DNA of 64,000 nucleotides from Cohnella baijiui (GCF_020731285.1 NZ_JAJFOW010000029.1:22916-86915), one strand, 5' to 3'. Shown: positions 42,472-50,769, counted from the first letter of the stretch. Notes: a model not told the origin generated them from the letters alone. Translations and numbers: made by a program.

Positions 42472-43427
42472 GCGCAGCGGCGATCGTCGCGGACGGATTG
42501 ACTAAACGATATGCCAACGGCCGCGGCTGCCGCGACGTCACCATCGCCGTGGAGGAAGGGGAAGCCTTTGGCTTCCTCGGCCCCAACGGGGCGGGCAAGA
42601 GCACGTTCGTCAAAATGCTGGCAGGGCTCGTCGCGCCGACGAGCGGCGCCGCCACACTCTTAGGTCAACCGATAGGGTCGCTTCCTGCGAAGCGGCTCAT
42701 CGGTTATTTGCCCGAGCTTTACCGTTATCAGGAGTGGCTGACCGGCGAGGAGGTCGTTCGGCTCCATGCGCGGCTTTGCGGGCTGGACCGGATCACGGCC
42801 GATCGTCGCGTCCCCCGCTTGCTGGAGGAAGTGGGCATCGGCCTGCGAGGCAGGGACCGGGTCAAGCATTATTCCAAAGGGATGCAGCAGCGGTTGGGGC
42901 TGGCCTGCGCATTGGTGGGAGATCCGCCGATCGTGTTTTTGGACGAGCCTTCGTCCGCGCTCGACCCCATCGGCCGCATGGAAGTTCGGGCGCTGCTGAA
43001 GCGGCTGAAGGCGCAGGGCAAGACCGTCTTTTTGAACTCGCATCTGCTCGAGGACGTCGAGGCGATCTGCGACCGGATCGCGCTTATGAACGACGGCCGC
43101 ATTCTTCGTCATGGTCGCGTGGCGGACGTCCTCCAACAGCGCCTGCGGTGGCGCTTCAAGGTAGGCGGACTATCGGACGAGGCGCTCGTCTGGCTTCGGG
43201 AGGCGACGGGGCTGCGAATCGAGCTCTCCGCGAATGCGGGGGATTCGACGGATGGCATCGTTTGGCTGGAGGCGGAGCTCGAAGACGAGGAACAGGCCGG
43301 CTGGGTAAACGCGCTCATCGCCGGCCAAGGCATGACGCTGTACGAGGCCGGGTGCCGCGCGGAGCGACTCGAATCCTGGTTCGTTCAAGCCGTCGCGGGA
43401 CTGAGCCATAGGGGGGAACGGGGATGA
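42468..43427 (+). CDS. ABC transporter ATP-binding protein
   Basis: 319 residues. Walker A GPNGAGKST, Q-loop LPELYRYQEWLT, signature YSKGMQQRLG, Walker B PIVFLDEPSSALDP, switch His in LNSHLLEDVE. A C-terminal extension of about 100 residues follows, as in ABC-2-type (CcmA-like) exporters. The ATG at 42468 overlaps the putative anti-sigma stop, and its own stop overlaps the permease start. Substrate unknown; in this context perhaps antibiotic or lipid export. Confidence 0.93.
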   Translation: MSAAAIVADGLTKRYANGRGCRDVTIAVEEGEAFGFLGPNGAGKSTFVKMLAGLVAPTSGAATLLGQPIGSLPAKRLIGYLPELYRYQEWLTGEEVVRLHARLCGLDRITADRRVPRLLEEVGIGLRGRDRVKHYSKGMQQRLGLACALVGDPPIVFLDEPSSALDPIGRMEVRALLKRLKAQGKTVFLNSHLLEDVEAICDRIALMNDGRILRHGRVADVLQQRLRWRFKVGGLSDEALVWLREATGLRIELSANAGDSTDGIVWLEAELEDEEQAGWVNALIAGQGMTLYEAGCRAERLESWFVQAVAGLSHRGERG

Positions 43428-44308
43428 CGGTCATCTTTGGCATGACCTGGCGGGAAATGACACGCAAGCGCGTCGTGCTGCTCACGTTGCTGCTGACGGT
43501 CGTTTTCCTGATCGCTTTCTGGTTCATCGCGCGGACAATTGCCACTGCGGGGATCACCGCTGGGTTGGATCCGGACAGCCCGGAGCTGCTGATCGAGCGT
43601 TTCACGCGGGGCGCGTTTCTGTTGACGCTCGGCTACTTTTTCGGCGCGTTCGTCGTGGCGTTTTTGGCCATTTTCACGTCCTTTTCCGCGATCGCGGGCG
43701 AAGCGGAGCAGGGCGTACTGCAGGCGATGCTCCCCCGACCGCTCCCTCGCTGGCAGTGGTATCTGGGGCGCTGGCTCGGCTATGTCACGATGGGTATCCT
43801 GTATGCGTTTCTTCTGTACGCGGCCATTTTTCTCATCACCTGGCAGCATGCGGCCGTCCCTCGGGATGCCGCCTCGCTCTTCCAGGCGTTTTTGCTGTTC
43901 GCAATGCCGGTCCCGATCCTCGCTGCCGTTTCGATGCTCGGGTCCGGCTGGCTATCGGCGCTCGGCAACGGCGTGTGGATGACGATGCTGTACGGCGCCG
44001 GCTGGCTGGGGGGCATGATCGAGAAGGTGGGCGCGCAGTTGCCGCTGGGCACCGACGTCATCCAGCCGCTTTCCAAGGTGTCGGGCTTGATTTCCCTGCT
44101 AATGCCGGTGGACGGCCTGCAGCGCAAGATGCTGGCGGTGCTTTTCGATTACAGATCGCTGGGCGCGCTCTTGCCGGTAGGGGCCAATCCGATGAATCAG
44201 TTCGCGTTCGGCCAGGTGCCGTCGACTTCCTTCGTCGTGTATGCGGGCTTGTACGGCGCCGCCGCGTTGGGGCTCGGAATGTGGCGGTTTTCGCGAAAAG
44301 ACTTTTAG
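43424..44308 (+). CDS. ABC-2-type transporter permease
   Basis: 294 residues with about six membrane helices: VVLLTLLLTVVFLIAFWFIA near the N-terminus, then clusters at about 65-95, 120-145, 160-200, 225-240 and 265-285. The cytoplasmic stretch EAEQGVLQAMLPRPLPRWQW is typical of ABC-2 permeases of the NatB/YhaP kind. Last gene of the sigma/anti-sigma/ABC operon, joined by ATGA to the ATPase gene. Confidence 0.88.
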   Translation: MTVIFGMTWREMTRKRVVLLTLLLTVVFLIAFWFIARTIATAGITAGLDPDSPELLIERFTRGAFLLTLGYFFGAFVVAFLAIFTSFSAIAGEAEQGVLQAMLPRPLPRWQWYLGRWLGYVTMGILYAFLLYAAIFLITWQHAAVPRDAASLFQAFLLFAMPVPILAAVSMLGSGWLSALGNGVWMTMLYGAGWLGGMIEKVGAQLPLGTDVIQPLSKVSGLISLLMPVDGLQRKMLAVLFDYRSLGALLPVGANPMNQFAFGQVPSTSFVVYAGLYGAAALGLGMWRFSRKDF

Positions 44309-44379
44309 CGGTGGAGGGGCGGCGATTCGGCGGGATCCGGCAGGAACGTCCGACTATGTCGCATTTTGGAAAATCATGC

Positions 44380-44408
44380 TTTACAAGGCTGGTAGCTTCT
44401 GCTAATAT
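44380..44408 (+). promoter_or_regulatory. Candidate promoter of the Tad-like operon
   Basis: TTTACA - 17 bp - TAATAT, about 112 bp before the first start codon. The only terminator-like hairpin nearby lies downstream of it, inside the predicted leader. Confidence 0.55.
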
Positions 44409-44450
44409 GAGCCATACCAGCACTTACATATGAACAGCTACGACTGCGAA

Positions 44451-44498
44451 GAACGCAGGCGTGTGAGAGCGACAGCTCTCTACGCTTGCGTTCTTTTT
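44451..44498 (+). terminator. Terminator-type hairpin in the Tad operon leader (possible attenuator)
   Basis: A stem of about 19 bp with one bulge: GAACGCA (44451-44457) pairs with TGCGTTC (44487-44493), continuing to GAGAGC / GCTCTC with a GACA loop, followed by TTTTTATTTT. Only 22 bases separate the T-run from the GTG start, leaving no room for a promoter. A small competing hairpin, CTGCG-AAGAA-CGCAG, overlaps its 5' arm. It may instead simply end the ABC operon. Confidence 0.8.
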
Positions 44499-44520
44499 AT
44501 TTTCTCAAGGAGGCGATCAG

Positions 44521-45240
44521 GTGAACCGCAAGAGGCAGATGACCATCAGCCTGTCGGCTGCCGTGCTGTCCGGGCTGCTCGTGTACGGCGTGTACCTGCT
44601 GCAGCTGCGCCACATTCGGCTGGAGGAGACGACGCAAGTCGTCGTTCCCAAGCAGTTCGTGCCCGCCGGCACGCCGCTCGACCGAGGCATGCTGACGACG
44701 ATGCAGATTCCGCGCGGCGCCGTGACCGATGACATGTTCGCGCGTGTGGACGAAGCGGTGGGCATGGAGACGTCCGCGCCGCTCGGGGCGAGCGAGCCGC
44801 TGCTCCGGTGGAAGCTCGACAAGTTCCGGCTGCTCCCCCGTCCGGGAGAGGCGACGTTTCAGATTCCCCGCGAGTACGTGAAGTCCGTATCCAACGGAAT
44901 CCGGGCCGGCGACCGCGTCGTCGTGTACTTGTCTGCGGCCGACAACGTCTCGCGACGGCTGTTCGCGGGACCCGTCATCATCGCGGCGGTCAAGACGGCA
45001 TCCAACCAGGAGATCGACAATCCGAAGAACTCGAACCTGCTCTCCCTCGCCGAAGGGGACAAGGAACGGATGTACGCCTCGCGGCGCGACGCGAACGGCA
45101 GCATCGACACCGTCAATCTCAATCTGACGGAGGCGCAATGGCTAGAGCTGGACAACGCGTGCAAGACTGGCGCCGCGAAGCTGGTCATCGCGTTCGACGC
45201 CTCCTCGTTCGAGGCCGCCGGAGGAGGGACGACGCCATGA
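44521..45240 (+). CDS. SAF-domain protein, CpaB/RcpC-like
   Basis: 239 residues. N-terminal membrane anchor (ISLSAAVLSGLLVYGVYLLQ), then an SAF domain (about 38-105: VVVPKQFVPAGTPLDRGMLT) and a second beta region (EYVKSVSNGIRAGDRVVVYL) as in CpaB/RcpC, the Tad-pilus assembly component. GTG start with AAGGAGG upstream. First gene of a tightly packed operon; its stop overlaps the next gene (ATGA). Confidence 0.8.
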   Translation: MNRKRQMTISLSAAVLSGLLVYGVYLLQLRHIRLEETTQVVVPKQFVPAGTPLDRGMLTTMQIPRGAVTDDMFARVDEAVGMETSAPLGASEPLLRWKLDKFRLLPRPGEATFQIPREYVKSVSNGIRAGDRVVVYLSAADNVSRRLFAGPVIIAAVKTASNQEIDNPKNSNLLSLAEGDKERMYASRRDANGSIDTVNLNLTEAQWLELDNACKTGAAKLVIAFDASSFEAAGGGTTP

Positions 45241-46082
45241 GCGCGCGGGCCGGCAAATTGGTGGCTTTCGCCGGATCGACGCCGAATATCGGCACATCTC
45301 TGGCTGCGTTCGGCACGGCGTTTCGGCTGGCTTCAACCACGGGCAAGCGGGTGGGCTTCCTCTGCTTGAACTTGAAGAGCGCCAAGACGCACCTGTACCT
45401 CGGCATCGACAAACCCGAGATTACACTAGACGGTCTGCGCCCGGAGCTGAAGGCGGGCACCCTGACCGGGGACAAGCTTCAGCAATACGCCTTTGCCCCG
45501 TCCAGGCTGCACGGATTGCACGTCCTGTTCGGCAATCTGGCGCGGGACCAGGCCGAGTACTACGAGCCGGAGCAGGTGACGCGCCTGCTCGACGCTTCGC
45601 GGGAAGCGTTCGACTTGACCGTCGCGGACGTAAGCGCCTACTGGGACAATGCCGCCACTGTCTGCGCCATGCGCGAAGCCGATCACCGCTGTCTGGTGAC
45701 GACCGGGAGCTTGACGCACTTTCAGGAGGATGTCAACCGCTGGACGGGGCAGGTCGGAGCGCAGTTCGGCATTGCCCAGCAAGACTACCAGCTCGTGCTC
45801 ATGCAGGGCAAATACACGCATGCGGGAGGATTCGGAATGAAGGAGATTCGCAAGGAGACCGGAGTGATCTCGTTATCCGAGCTGCACTTGGCCGAGAGCG
45901 TCCATTTGCAGTTGGACAGCGGGCGGCTGGACGAGTGGCTCGCCGCCGAGGAGCGGCATGCGGCGGCTTTCGACGCGGTTGCGGACCCGCTGCTCCGCAA
46001 GCTGAATTGGGGCGAACGCCTGAAGCGGACGGACCGGCCGTGGCTCCGCAGGCTGCTCTACCACCGCGGGAGGGAACGGTGA
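45237..46082 (+). CDS. TadZ/CpaE-like ParA-family protein with degenerate P-loop
   Basis: 281 residues. MinD/ParA-like fold: LVAFAGSTPNIGTSLAAFGT, VGFLCLNLKSAKTHLYLGID, FDLTVADVSAYWDNAATVC, HRCLVTTGSLTHFQED. The deviant Walker A (KGGxGKT in active members) reads STPNIGTS, so both signature lysines are absent and ATP hydrolysis is doubtful. TadZ proteins mark the site of pilus assembly. Overlaps its neighbours at both ends. Confidence 0.75.
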   Translation: MSARAGKLVAFAGSTPNIGTSLAAFGTAFRLASTTGKRVGFLCLNLKSAKTHLYLGIDKPEITLDGLRPELKAGTLTGDKLQQYAFAPSRLHGLHVLFGNLARDQAEYYEPEQVTRLLDASREAFDLTVADVSAYWDNAATVCAMREADHRCLVTTGSLTHFQEDVNRWTGQVGAQFGIAQQDYQLVLMQGKYTHAGGFGMKEIRKETGVISLSELHLAESVHLQLDSGRLDEWLAAEERHAAAFDAVADPLLRKLNWGERLKRTDRPWLRRLLYHRGRER

Positions 46083-47494
46083 GTCCGGATGCGGAAAGTC
46101 TACCGGCCAGGTTCTCCCCGACCGCCTATGCGGCCAAGCTGCAGGCCGAGCGGGGAGGGATGCCGGCGCTGGAGATCGAAGGCGCCGCGCCCGGCAGCCT
46201 CGATCTCAGAGCGTTGACCGAGGAGGCGCGGCACATGCTGGCTGCGCCCCGCGGCTGGAGCGACGAGGAGCGCAAGCGGTATGCCGAGAAGCTCAACCGC
46301 GCGGTCATCGGGTTTCCGCAGGAGCGGGCGGAGTTGCTCGCCATCCTCTCGGACTGGGTGATCAAGAAGCGGCTCCAGCACATCGCGCACGGTTCGCTTC
46401 CCTACGGCACGCTCGCAGAAGCGCTCTTCGCCGAAGTGATCGGGCTGAACGTCCTGGAGCTCGTCCTGCGCCACCGGGAAGGGTTGGAGGAGGTTCAGGT
46501 GGTCGGCACCCGCATTTTCGAAGTGCGAGACGGGCGGGCCGTCAAGTCCGCTTATCGTTTCAGCGATATCGCGCAGGTCGAGCGTATTCAGCAGAATCTC
46601 GTTTTGTTCAACAACGACCGGATCAACCCGCGCAAGCGCTGGGCGGAGGTGCTGCTGCTGGACGGCTCGCGGGTCACGATGACGGGCTTCGGCTTCACCG
46701 CGCAGCCGACGCTGACAATTCGGTTCTACACGGTGCGCCGCTTCGATCTGGAGACGTTGGTCCGCCCGGACTACCGGACGATTGACGAGGCGGTCCGCCG
46801 GTTGTTGCTGTGCATCGTGAAGGCGCGCTTCAACATGGTGGTGATCGGGCCGACCAATACCGGCAAGACGCACCTGATCAAGGCACTCATCTCCGCGATG
46901 CCGGACGAAGAGCGGATCGTGACGATCGAGGGGCGCTACGAGCTGAGGCTGCAGCGGGATTTCCCCGAGAAGAACGTCGTCGAATACGAGGCCGAGGAGG
47001 ACGACCCGCTCCACGGACCTAGGCAGGCGTTCAAGCTGGCGCTCCGGCAATCCCCGCAGCGCATCTGCCACGCGGAAATCCGGGACGAGGACGCCAACAT
47101 TTACGTGCGCGCCTGCACGCGGGGACATGAAGGAAGCATTACCTCGGTGCACGCGAACACGCTCGAGGACGTGCCGGAAGCCATCACCGACATGTGCATG
47201 CTCGACGGTCGCGGGATGAATCCGACCCGGCTGACCAAACGCATCGCGGAGCATGTCACGCAGATCGGCTTCGAAATGCGGATGGTCGGCGGCTTGCGCA
47301 GGCTCGTCCGGGTCGGCGAATTCGCCACGGCGGGCGGGGACATTTCCGTGCGGGATTGGGCGCGGTACGACGAGGAGACGGATACGTGGCAGCTCCCGCT
47401 CGCGCTGACCGATCGCGCCTGGGAGCGGATCCGCCGGATGGATCCCGAAGGCTATTCCCGGCTGCGCGGCGAAGGCGAGGTTAGCTCATGCTGA
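46079..47494 (+). CDS. CpaF/TadA-type secretion ATPase
   Basis: 471 residues. N-terminal helical domain (about 1-150), then a VirB11/CpaF-like ATPase: Walker A GPTNTGKTHL (about 255), Asp box DEERIVTIEGRYELRL, Walker B-like ICHAEIRDEDANIYV and His box EGSITSVHAN. It drives pilus or secretion assembly as a hexamer. The GTG at 46079 overlaps the previous stop (GTGA). Its end overlaps the TadB-like gene. Confidence 0.88.
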   Translation: MSPDAESLPARFSPTAYAAKLQAERGGMPALEIEGAAPGSLDLRALTEEARHMLAAPRGWSDEERKRYAEKLNRAVIGFPQERAELLAILSDWVIKKRLQHIAHGSLPYGTLAEALFAEVIGLNVLELVLRHREGLEEVQVVGTRIFEVRDGRAVKSAYRFSDIAQVERIQQNLVLFNNDRINPRKRWAEVLLLDGSRVTMTGFGFTAQPTLTIRFYTVRRFDLETLVRPDYRTIDEAVRRLLLCIVKARFNMVVIGPTNTGKTHLIKALISAMPDEERIVTIEGRYELRLQRDFPEKNVVEYEAEEDDPLHGPRQAFKLALRQSPQRICHAEIRDEDANIYVRACTRGHEGSITSVHANTLEDVPEAITDMCMLDGRGMNPTRLTKRIAEHVTQIGFEMRMVGGLRRLVRVGEFATAGGDISVRDWARYDEETDTWQLPLALTDRAWERIRRMDPEGYSRLRGEGEVSSC

Positions 47495-48417
47495 CGCTCG
47501 GCATCGCTTTGCTGGGCGGGGTGCTGTTCCTGCTCTGCTACGTGTCGCTGCGGATCGCGCTGGAGCTGTTCAGCGCCCGATGGTCTCGAACCAAGCGTCT
47601 GCGCGCTCACCAGGACCGCCGCACGGACGAGGCTTGGCGCCGCTCCCGCTTCGGCCGCCCATACGAGCATGTGGCCGACTTGATGGCGGCGGCAGGTTGG
47701 AGGCTCCGACCTGACGCCTTCGCGATGCTCATGGCCGCGATGGCGCTGGGCGGGGCCGCCGTCGGCCTCCTGCTGTTTCAGTCCGCCCGGTCGGCGCTGC
47801 TCCTCTCGGCGGTGATGGGGGTGCTGCCCTACAGCTTGCTGAGGATGCGACTCATCAGCCGACAGCTCGCGGCGAGGCTCTACTTTTTGCCCGCCATCGA
47901 GCTGTTTTACCAGTGCTATTTGGTGACGGGATCGCGGCATGTTCGCACGGCGCTGCAGAAGATGGTCGAGGAGCGGCAACTGCCGGGCGAAGCGCAGGCG
48001 ATTTTCGAGGCGCTTTATCGGAATCTCTGCGTGCAGGGAGACGACGAGCGCAGCTTGCGGACGTTCGCGCTGGCCGTCGGACATGCCTGGGCGGATTACT
48101 ACGTCAGCATGATGAAGGTGGCGCTCTCGGAAGGGAACAACATCGGCGACAATTTGAAGGAATTGATCGACGACATGCGCAAGGCGCGAATGGACGATCA
48201 GGCGGAGCGGCATCGGCTGCTGGAGATTCGGCTGGCCAACTTCTCGCCGGTTGGATTTCTCGGACTGTTTCTCGGGATCAACTTCCGGCTGAATCCGGAA
48301 GGCAGCTATCGCTATTACGTGCTTGACCCGTCGGGCCGAGGCATGCTGCTGAACGCGCTCGTACTGCTTTTCGGCTCGTTCCTCATGGGGCTTTACTTGT
48401 CCCGCCGGAAGATGTAG
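47488..48417 (+). CDS. TadB-like inner-membrane platform protein
   Basis: 309 residues. Membrane helices at about 3-25, 80-115 and two near the C-terminus (about 250-270, 285-303). The cytoplasmic T2SSF-like region (AIELFYQCYLVTGSRHVRTA .. VALSEGNNIGDNLKELIDDM) matches type II secretion F family platform proteins. Overlaps the ATPase gene by 7 bp. Confidence 0.8.
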   Translation: MLTLGIALLGGVLFLLCYVSLRIALELFSARWSRTKRLRAHQDRRTDEAWRRSRFGRPYEHVADLMAAAGWRLRPDAFAMLMAAMALGGAAVGLLLFQSARSALLLSAVMGVLPYSLLRMRLISRQLAARLYFLPAIELFYQCYLVTGSRHVRTALQKMVEERQLPGEAQAIFEALYRNLCVQGDDERSLRTFALAVGHAWADYYVSMMKVALSEGNNIGDNLKELIDDMRKARMDDQAERHRLLEIRLANFSPVGFLGLFLGINFRLNPEGSYRYYVLDPSGRGMLLNALVLLFGSFLMGLYLSRRKM

Positions 48418-48450
48418 GGGGGCGGACGACAGCGAGAGGAGGGATCGCGG

Positions 48451-49344
48451 TTGACGGATATCGGACTCGGCGTTTACAAGCTTGCCGGTTGGGCGATCCA
48501 GTTCGTCCTGGCTGCCTGTGCGATCGGCGGACTGCTGCACGCGTTGCTTTATCGAAAGCCGAGATGGCAAGTGGCGATCAAGGGCTGGCGGTTGCGGGAG
48601 CCGCCCCTCTGGTGGCTTCGCCTTATGCGATGCGACGCCGAAAGCACGGCGCTGCAGGAGCGCCGAATGCTGCTCGCCGGATGCGGCCTGCGCCTATCCC
48701 CGGCGCTGTATTTGGCCGCTAGGAGAAGTGCCATCGCACTCCTTGGCGCAGGCGCTGCCGCTGGCCTCGCGCTTGGGCAGTCCGGTTGGATTTCGGCGGC
48801 GCTCGCTTGGAACGAGGCGTTTTTGGTCCTTTTGCTAGGCGGCTTGTTGATGTTCGATCGGCCCTGTCTGGAGGCGTTCCAACGTTATCGGACCGATCGG
48901 ATCCGCCGGGAGATCGTTGCCGTCATCAGCCAGCTGCTCTACTATACGGGCTCCCGGCTCCATCTGCATGGCAAGCTCATGCGCTGCCTCCCGTATACGA
49001 GGCTCATCCGGGGAGAGCTGCAACTGCTGTTGAACGAGTGGTACCACGACGCGGATGCGGCGCTTGGGCGGTTCAAAGCGAGGCTCGGCACGCAGGAGGC
49101 GTTCGGTTTTACGGAGACGGTTCGCTCGCTGCGGCTTTACGAGAGCGGCGAAGTATACGGCATGCTTCGGGAGGTCGTAAACGAGTACAAGGCGAACATC
49201 GACTTGGCCAAGGCGGGGCGCAAGGAGACGACCTCCTACGTGCTGTTCGTGCTCGCGGGCATTCCGATCCTGTATACATTCCAAATCTTTCTGTACCCAT
49301 GGGTGCAGGAAGCGCAGCGTCTCTTCGACGCGCTGAATCCATAG
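48451..49344 (+). CDS. TadC-like inner-membrane platform protein
   Basis: 297 residues. Helices at about 8-30, 85-110 and 115-135 and a C-terminal one (SYVLFVLAGIPILYTFQIFL). The T2SSF-like stretch is REIVAVISQLLYYTGSRLHL .. KARLGTQEAFGFTETVRSLR. Pairs with the preceding TadB-like protein, as in canonical tad loci. TTG start 7 nt after GGAGGGATC. Confidence 0.78.
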   Translation: MTDIGLGVYKLAGWAIQFVLAACAIGGLLHALLYRKPRWQVAIKGWRLREPPLWWLRLMRCDAESTALQERRMLLAGCGLRLSPALYLAARRSAIALLGAGAAAGLALGQSGWISAALAWNEAFLVLLLGGLLMFDRPCLEAFQRYRTDRIRREIVAVISQLLYYTGSRLHLHGKLMRCLPYTRLIRGELQLLLNEWYHDADAALGRFKARLGTQEAFGFTETVRSLRLYESGEVYGMLREVVNEYKANIDLAKAGRKETTSYVLFVLAGIPILYTFQIFLYPWVQEAQRLFDALNP

Positions 49345-49359
49345 AAAGGAGGTGCGATC

Positions 49360-49509
49360 ATGCGGAACATCCTCATTACGGTCATGATGCTGATCGTCGT
49401 CGCGCTGCTGTTCAACACGATTATCGCGAACGATACGACCGGGACCAAGGTGCGCATCCAGACGCACGGTAACACGGCCAATACGACGCTCGGAAATATG
49501 GAACCTTAA
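49360..49509 (+). CDS. Small membrane peptide, 49 aa (pilin-like candidate A)
   Basis: Perfect AAAGGAGGT six bases before the ATG. MRNILITVMMLIVVALLFNT begins with a membrane helix directly after two residues; a polar, Thr/Asn-rich tail follows (IIANDTTGTKVRIQTHGNTA). No prepilin cleavage motif is visible. The next gene encodes a similar peptide, so the two look like a tandem duplication. It occupies the place where Flp pilins occur in tad operons. Confidence 0.75.
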   Translation: MRNILITVMMLIVVALLFNTIIANDTTGTKVRIQTHGNTANTTLGNMEP

Positions 49510-49525
49510 ACGGGGGAGAAGCGGG

Positions 49526-49672
49526 ATGAGGCAGATTTTAATAACGGTCATGCTCCTTTTGACGGTTGTTGCGATTTACGCCAGCATCGTCGGCGGCGAC
49601 GGAGGGATGCGCGAGCAGATCCGGTCTTCGGGAACGGGTATGGCCGGCGCCTTGTCCAGGGTGAGCCCGTGA
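49526..49672 (+). CDS. Small membrane peptide, 48 aa (pilin-like candidate B)
   Basis: MRQILITVMLLLTVVAIYAS is paralogous to the start of peptide A (MRNILITVMM). A glycine/serine-rich tail follows (IVGGDGGMREQIRSSGTGMA). GGGGGAGAAGCGGG lies upstream. The stop overlaps the next start as GTGA. Function unknown; a structural subunit or assembly factor of the Tad-like system is plausible. Confidence 0.72.
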   Translation: MRQILITVMLLLTVVAIYASIVGGDGGMREQIRSSGTGMAGALSRVSP

Positions 49673-50094
49673 AGCAGCTGCTGGTGTTTGTGCTCTTCGC
49701 GGGTATCTTCTGCTGGCTAATGTTCTCCCCGATCTACAAGCATGTCTGGGTACTCCGCCAAGCGCTGCTCCAGCAAGAGGCGGACTATTTGCTGGAAATC
49801 GGGGCGAGCGGACGATACGGCTACATCGACGGCGCGATGAAGGCGGATTCGCGGACGAGACTCGCGACGTACGGTTTCCAGCCCGGCCTGCTCGTCTACG
49901 AAGTCAGCTCGACGACGGGACAGGAGGGAGACGATCCTTCGACACCGCTCCCGCGGGGGACGGGACTGCGGCTCGTGATTCGCTATCCGTACGAGGGATT
50001 GCTGAATATCGATCGGCTGATCGGCATCGAGCCGCCGTCTCCGGAAACGCGCATGGCGGCCGCCGGGATGAAGATGAGCGAATACGTGCCGTAG
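49669..50094 (+). CDS. Pseudopilin-like/TadE-like protein, 141 aa
   Basis: GTG start overlapping the previous stop. A hydrophobic N-terminal helix (QLLVFVLFAGIFCWLMFSPI) precedes a soluble domain (YLLEIGASGRYGYIDGAMKA .. GLRLVIRYPYEGLLNIDRLI). The layout of an N-terminal helix followed by a beta-rich domain resembles TadE/TadF-type minor pilins. No classical processing site is visible. Confidence 0.65.
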   Translation: MKQLLVFVLFAGIFCWLMFSPIYKHVWVLRQALLQQEADYLLEIGASGRYGYIDGAMKADSRTRLATYGFQPGLLVYEVSSTTGQEGDDPSTPLPRGTGLRLVIRYPYEGLLNIDRLIGIEPPSPETRMAAAGMKMSEYVP

Positions 50095-50112
50095 GCCGCG
50101 GAGGGGGACGGG

Positions 50113-50598
50113 ATGCACAAGCTGCTGTTCAGCGTGTTGATGATCGTCGTCTGGTGGTTGCTCCACGCCATGCAGATGGACGAAGAGTTGGCGATGGGAA
50201 CGCTGCACGAGGGCAAACGCGCGATCGACCGCGCCGCCCACGCAGCCGCGCAGCAGGTGGATCGCGACAAGCTCGAGATCGGGATCCTGTCCATTGCGCC
50301 TGGGGCGGCGCGGTCTACGGCGCTAGACTACTTGCAAGCCAATCTGCGGCTTGGGCCCGATCTCGAGCCGGTGCCGGGCAGCTGGCTGCGCGAGCGGCTG
50401 GAGGTGCGCGTCTTCGAGGTGATCAACGAAGACGTCATGTTTCCCTATACGTATCGGAATCTCGCGTATGATTACGAGGTGACTTTGGACCGTCCGGGCG
50501 TCATCCTTATCGCCCATCTGAAGTACCCCCGCGTCTTCGGCGTGCTCGCTCCCGTCGAGTGGGATCTGAAAGGAACGGCCGAGCTCGTTTATACGTAA
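50113..50598 (+). CDS. Pseudopilin-like/TadE-like protein, 161 aa
   Basis: N-terminal helix LLFSVLMIVVWWLLHAM followed by an amphipathic helix (HEGKRAIDRAAHAAAQQVDR) and a mixed domain (LDYLQANLRLGPDLEPVPGS .. YEVTLDRPGVILIAHLKYPR). The helix with AIDRAAHAAAQQ is reminiscent of TadE/TadG-type pseudopilins. GGAGGGGGACGGG precedes the ATG. Last gene of the Tad-like operon; no terminator is obvious immediately after it. Confidence 0.65.
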   Translation: MHKLLFSVLMIVVWWLLHAMQMDEELAMGTLHEGKRAIDRAAHAAAQQVDRDKLEIGILSIAPGAARSTALDYLQANLRLGPDLEPVPGSWLRERLEVRVFEVINEDVMFPYTYRNLAYDYEVTLDRPGVILIAHLKYPRVFGVLAPVEWDLKGTAELVYT

Positions 50599-50739
50599 CG
50601 GGCAGCCGGAGATGGCGACCGACCGGACTTGATAAGAGCGGCTCTTTGCTGCCGGAGTGCCATGCGAACTGCGCGTGCCCTTTCTCCGCTTCTCGCCGAG
50701 CGTTTCGCAGCGCGATTTTTGACGCCTTCTCTTGCTTTT

Positions 50740-50769
50740 TTGGACATCGCGGAACTTTTTTAGTAGGAT
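50740..50769 (+). promoter_or_regulatory. Candidate promoter of the IDEAL-domain gene
   Basis: TTGGAC - 18 bp - TAGGAT, about 40 bp before the GTG start. It lies in a 210-bp gap with a T-rich stretch. Confidence 0.4.

Noticed and set aside
44430..44732. Leader open frame running into the CpaB-like gene
   Set aside because: No ribosome binding site; it passes through the terminator hairpin and continues out of frame over the SAF-domain gene.
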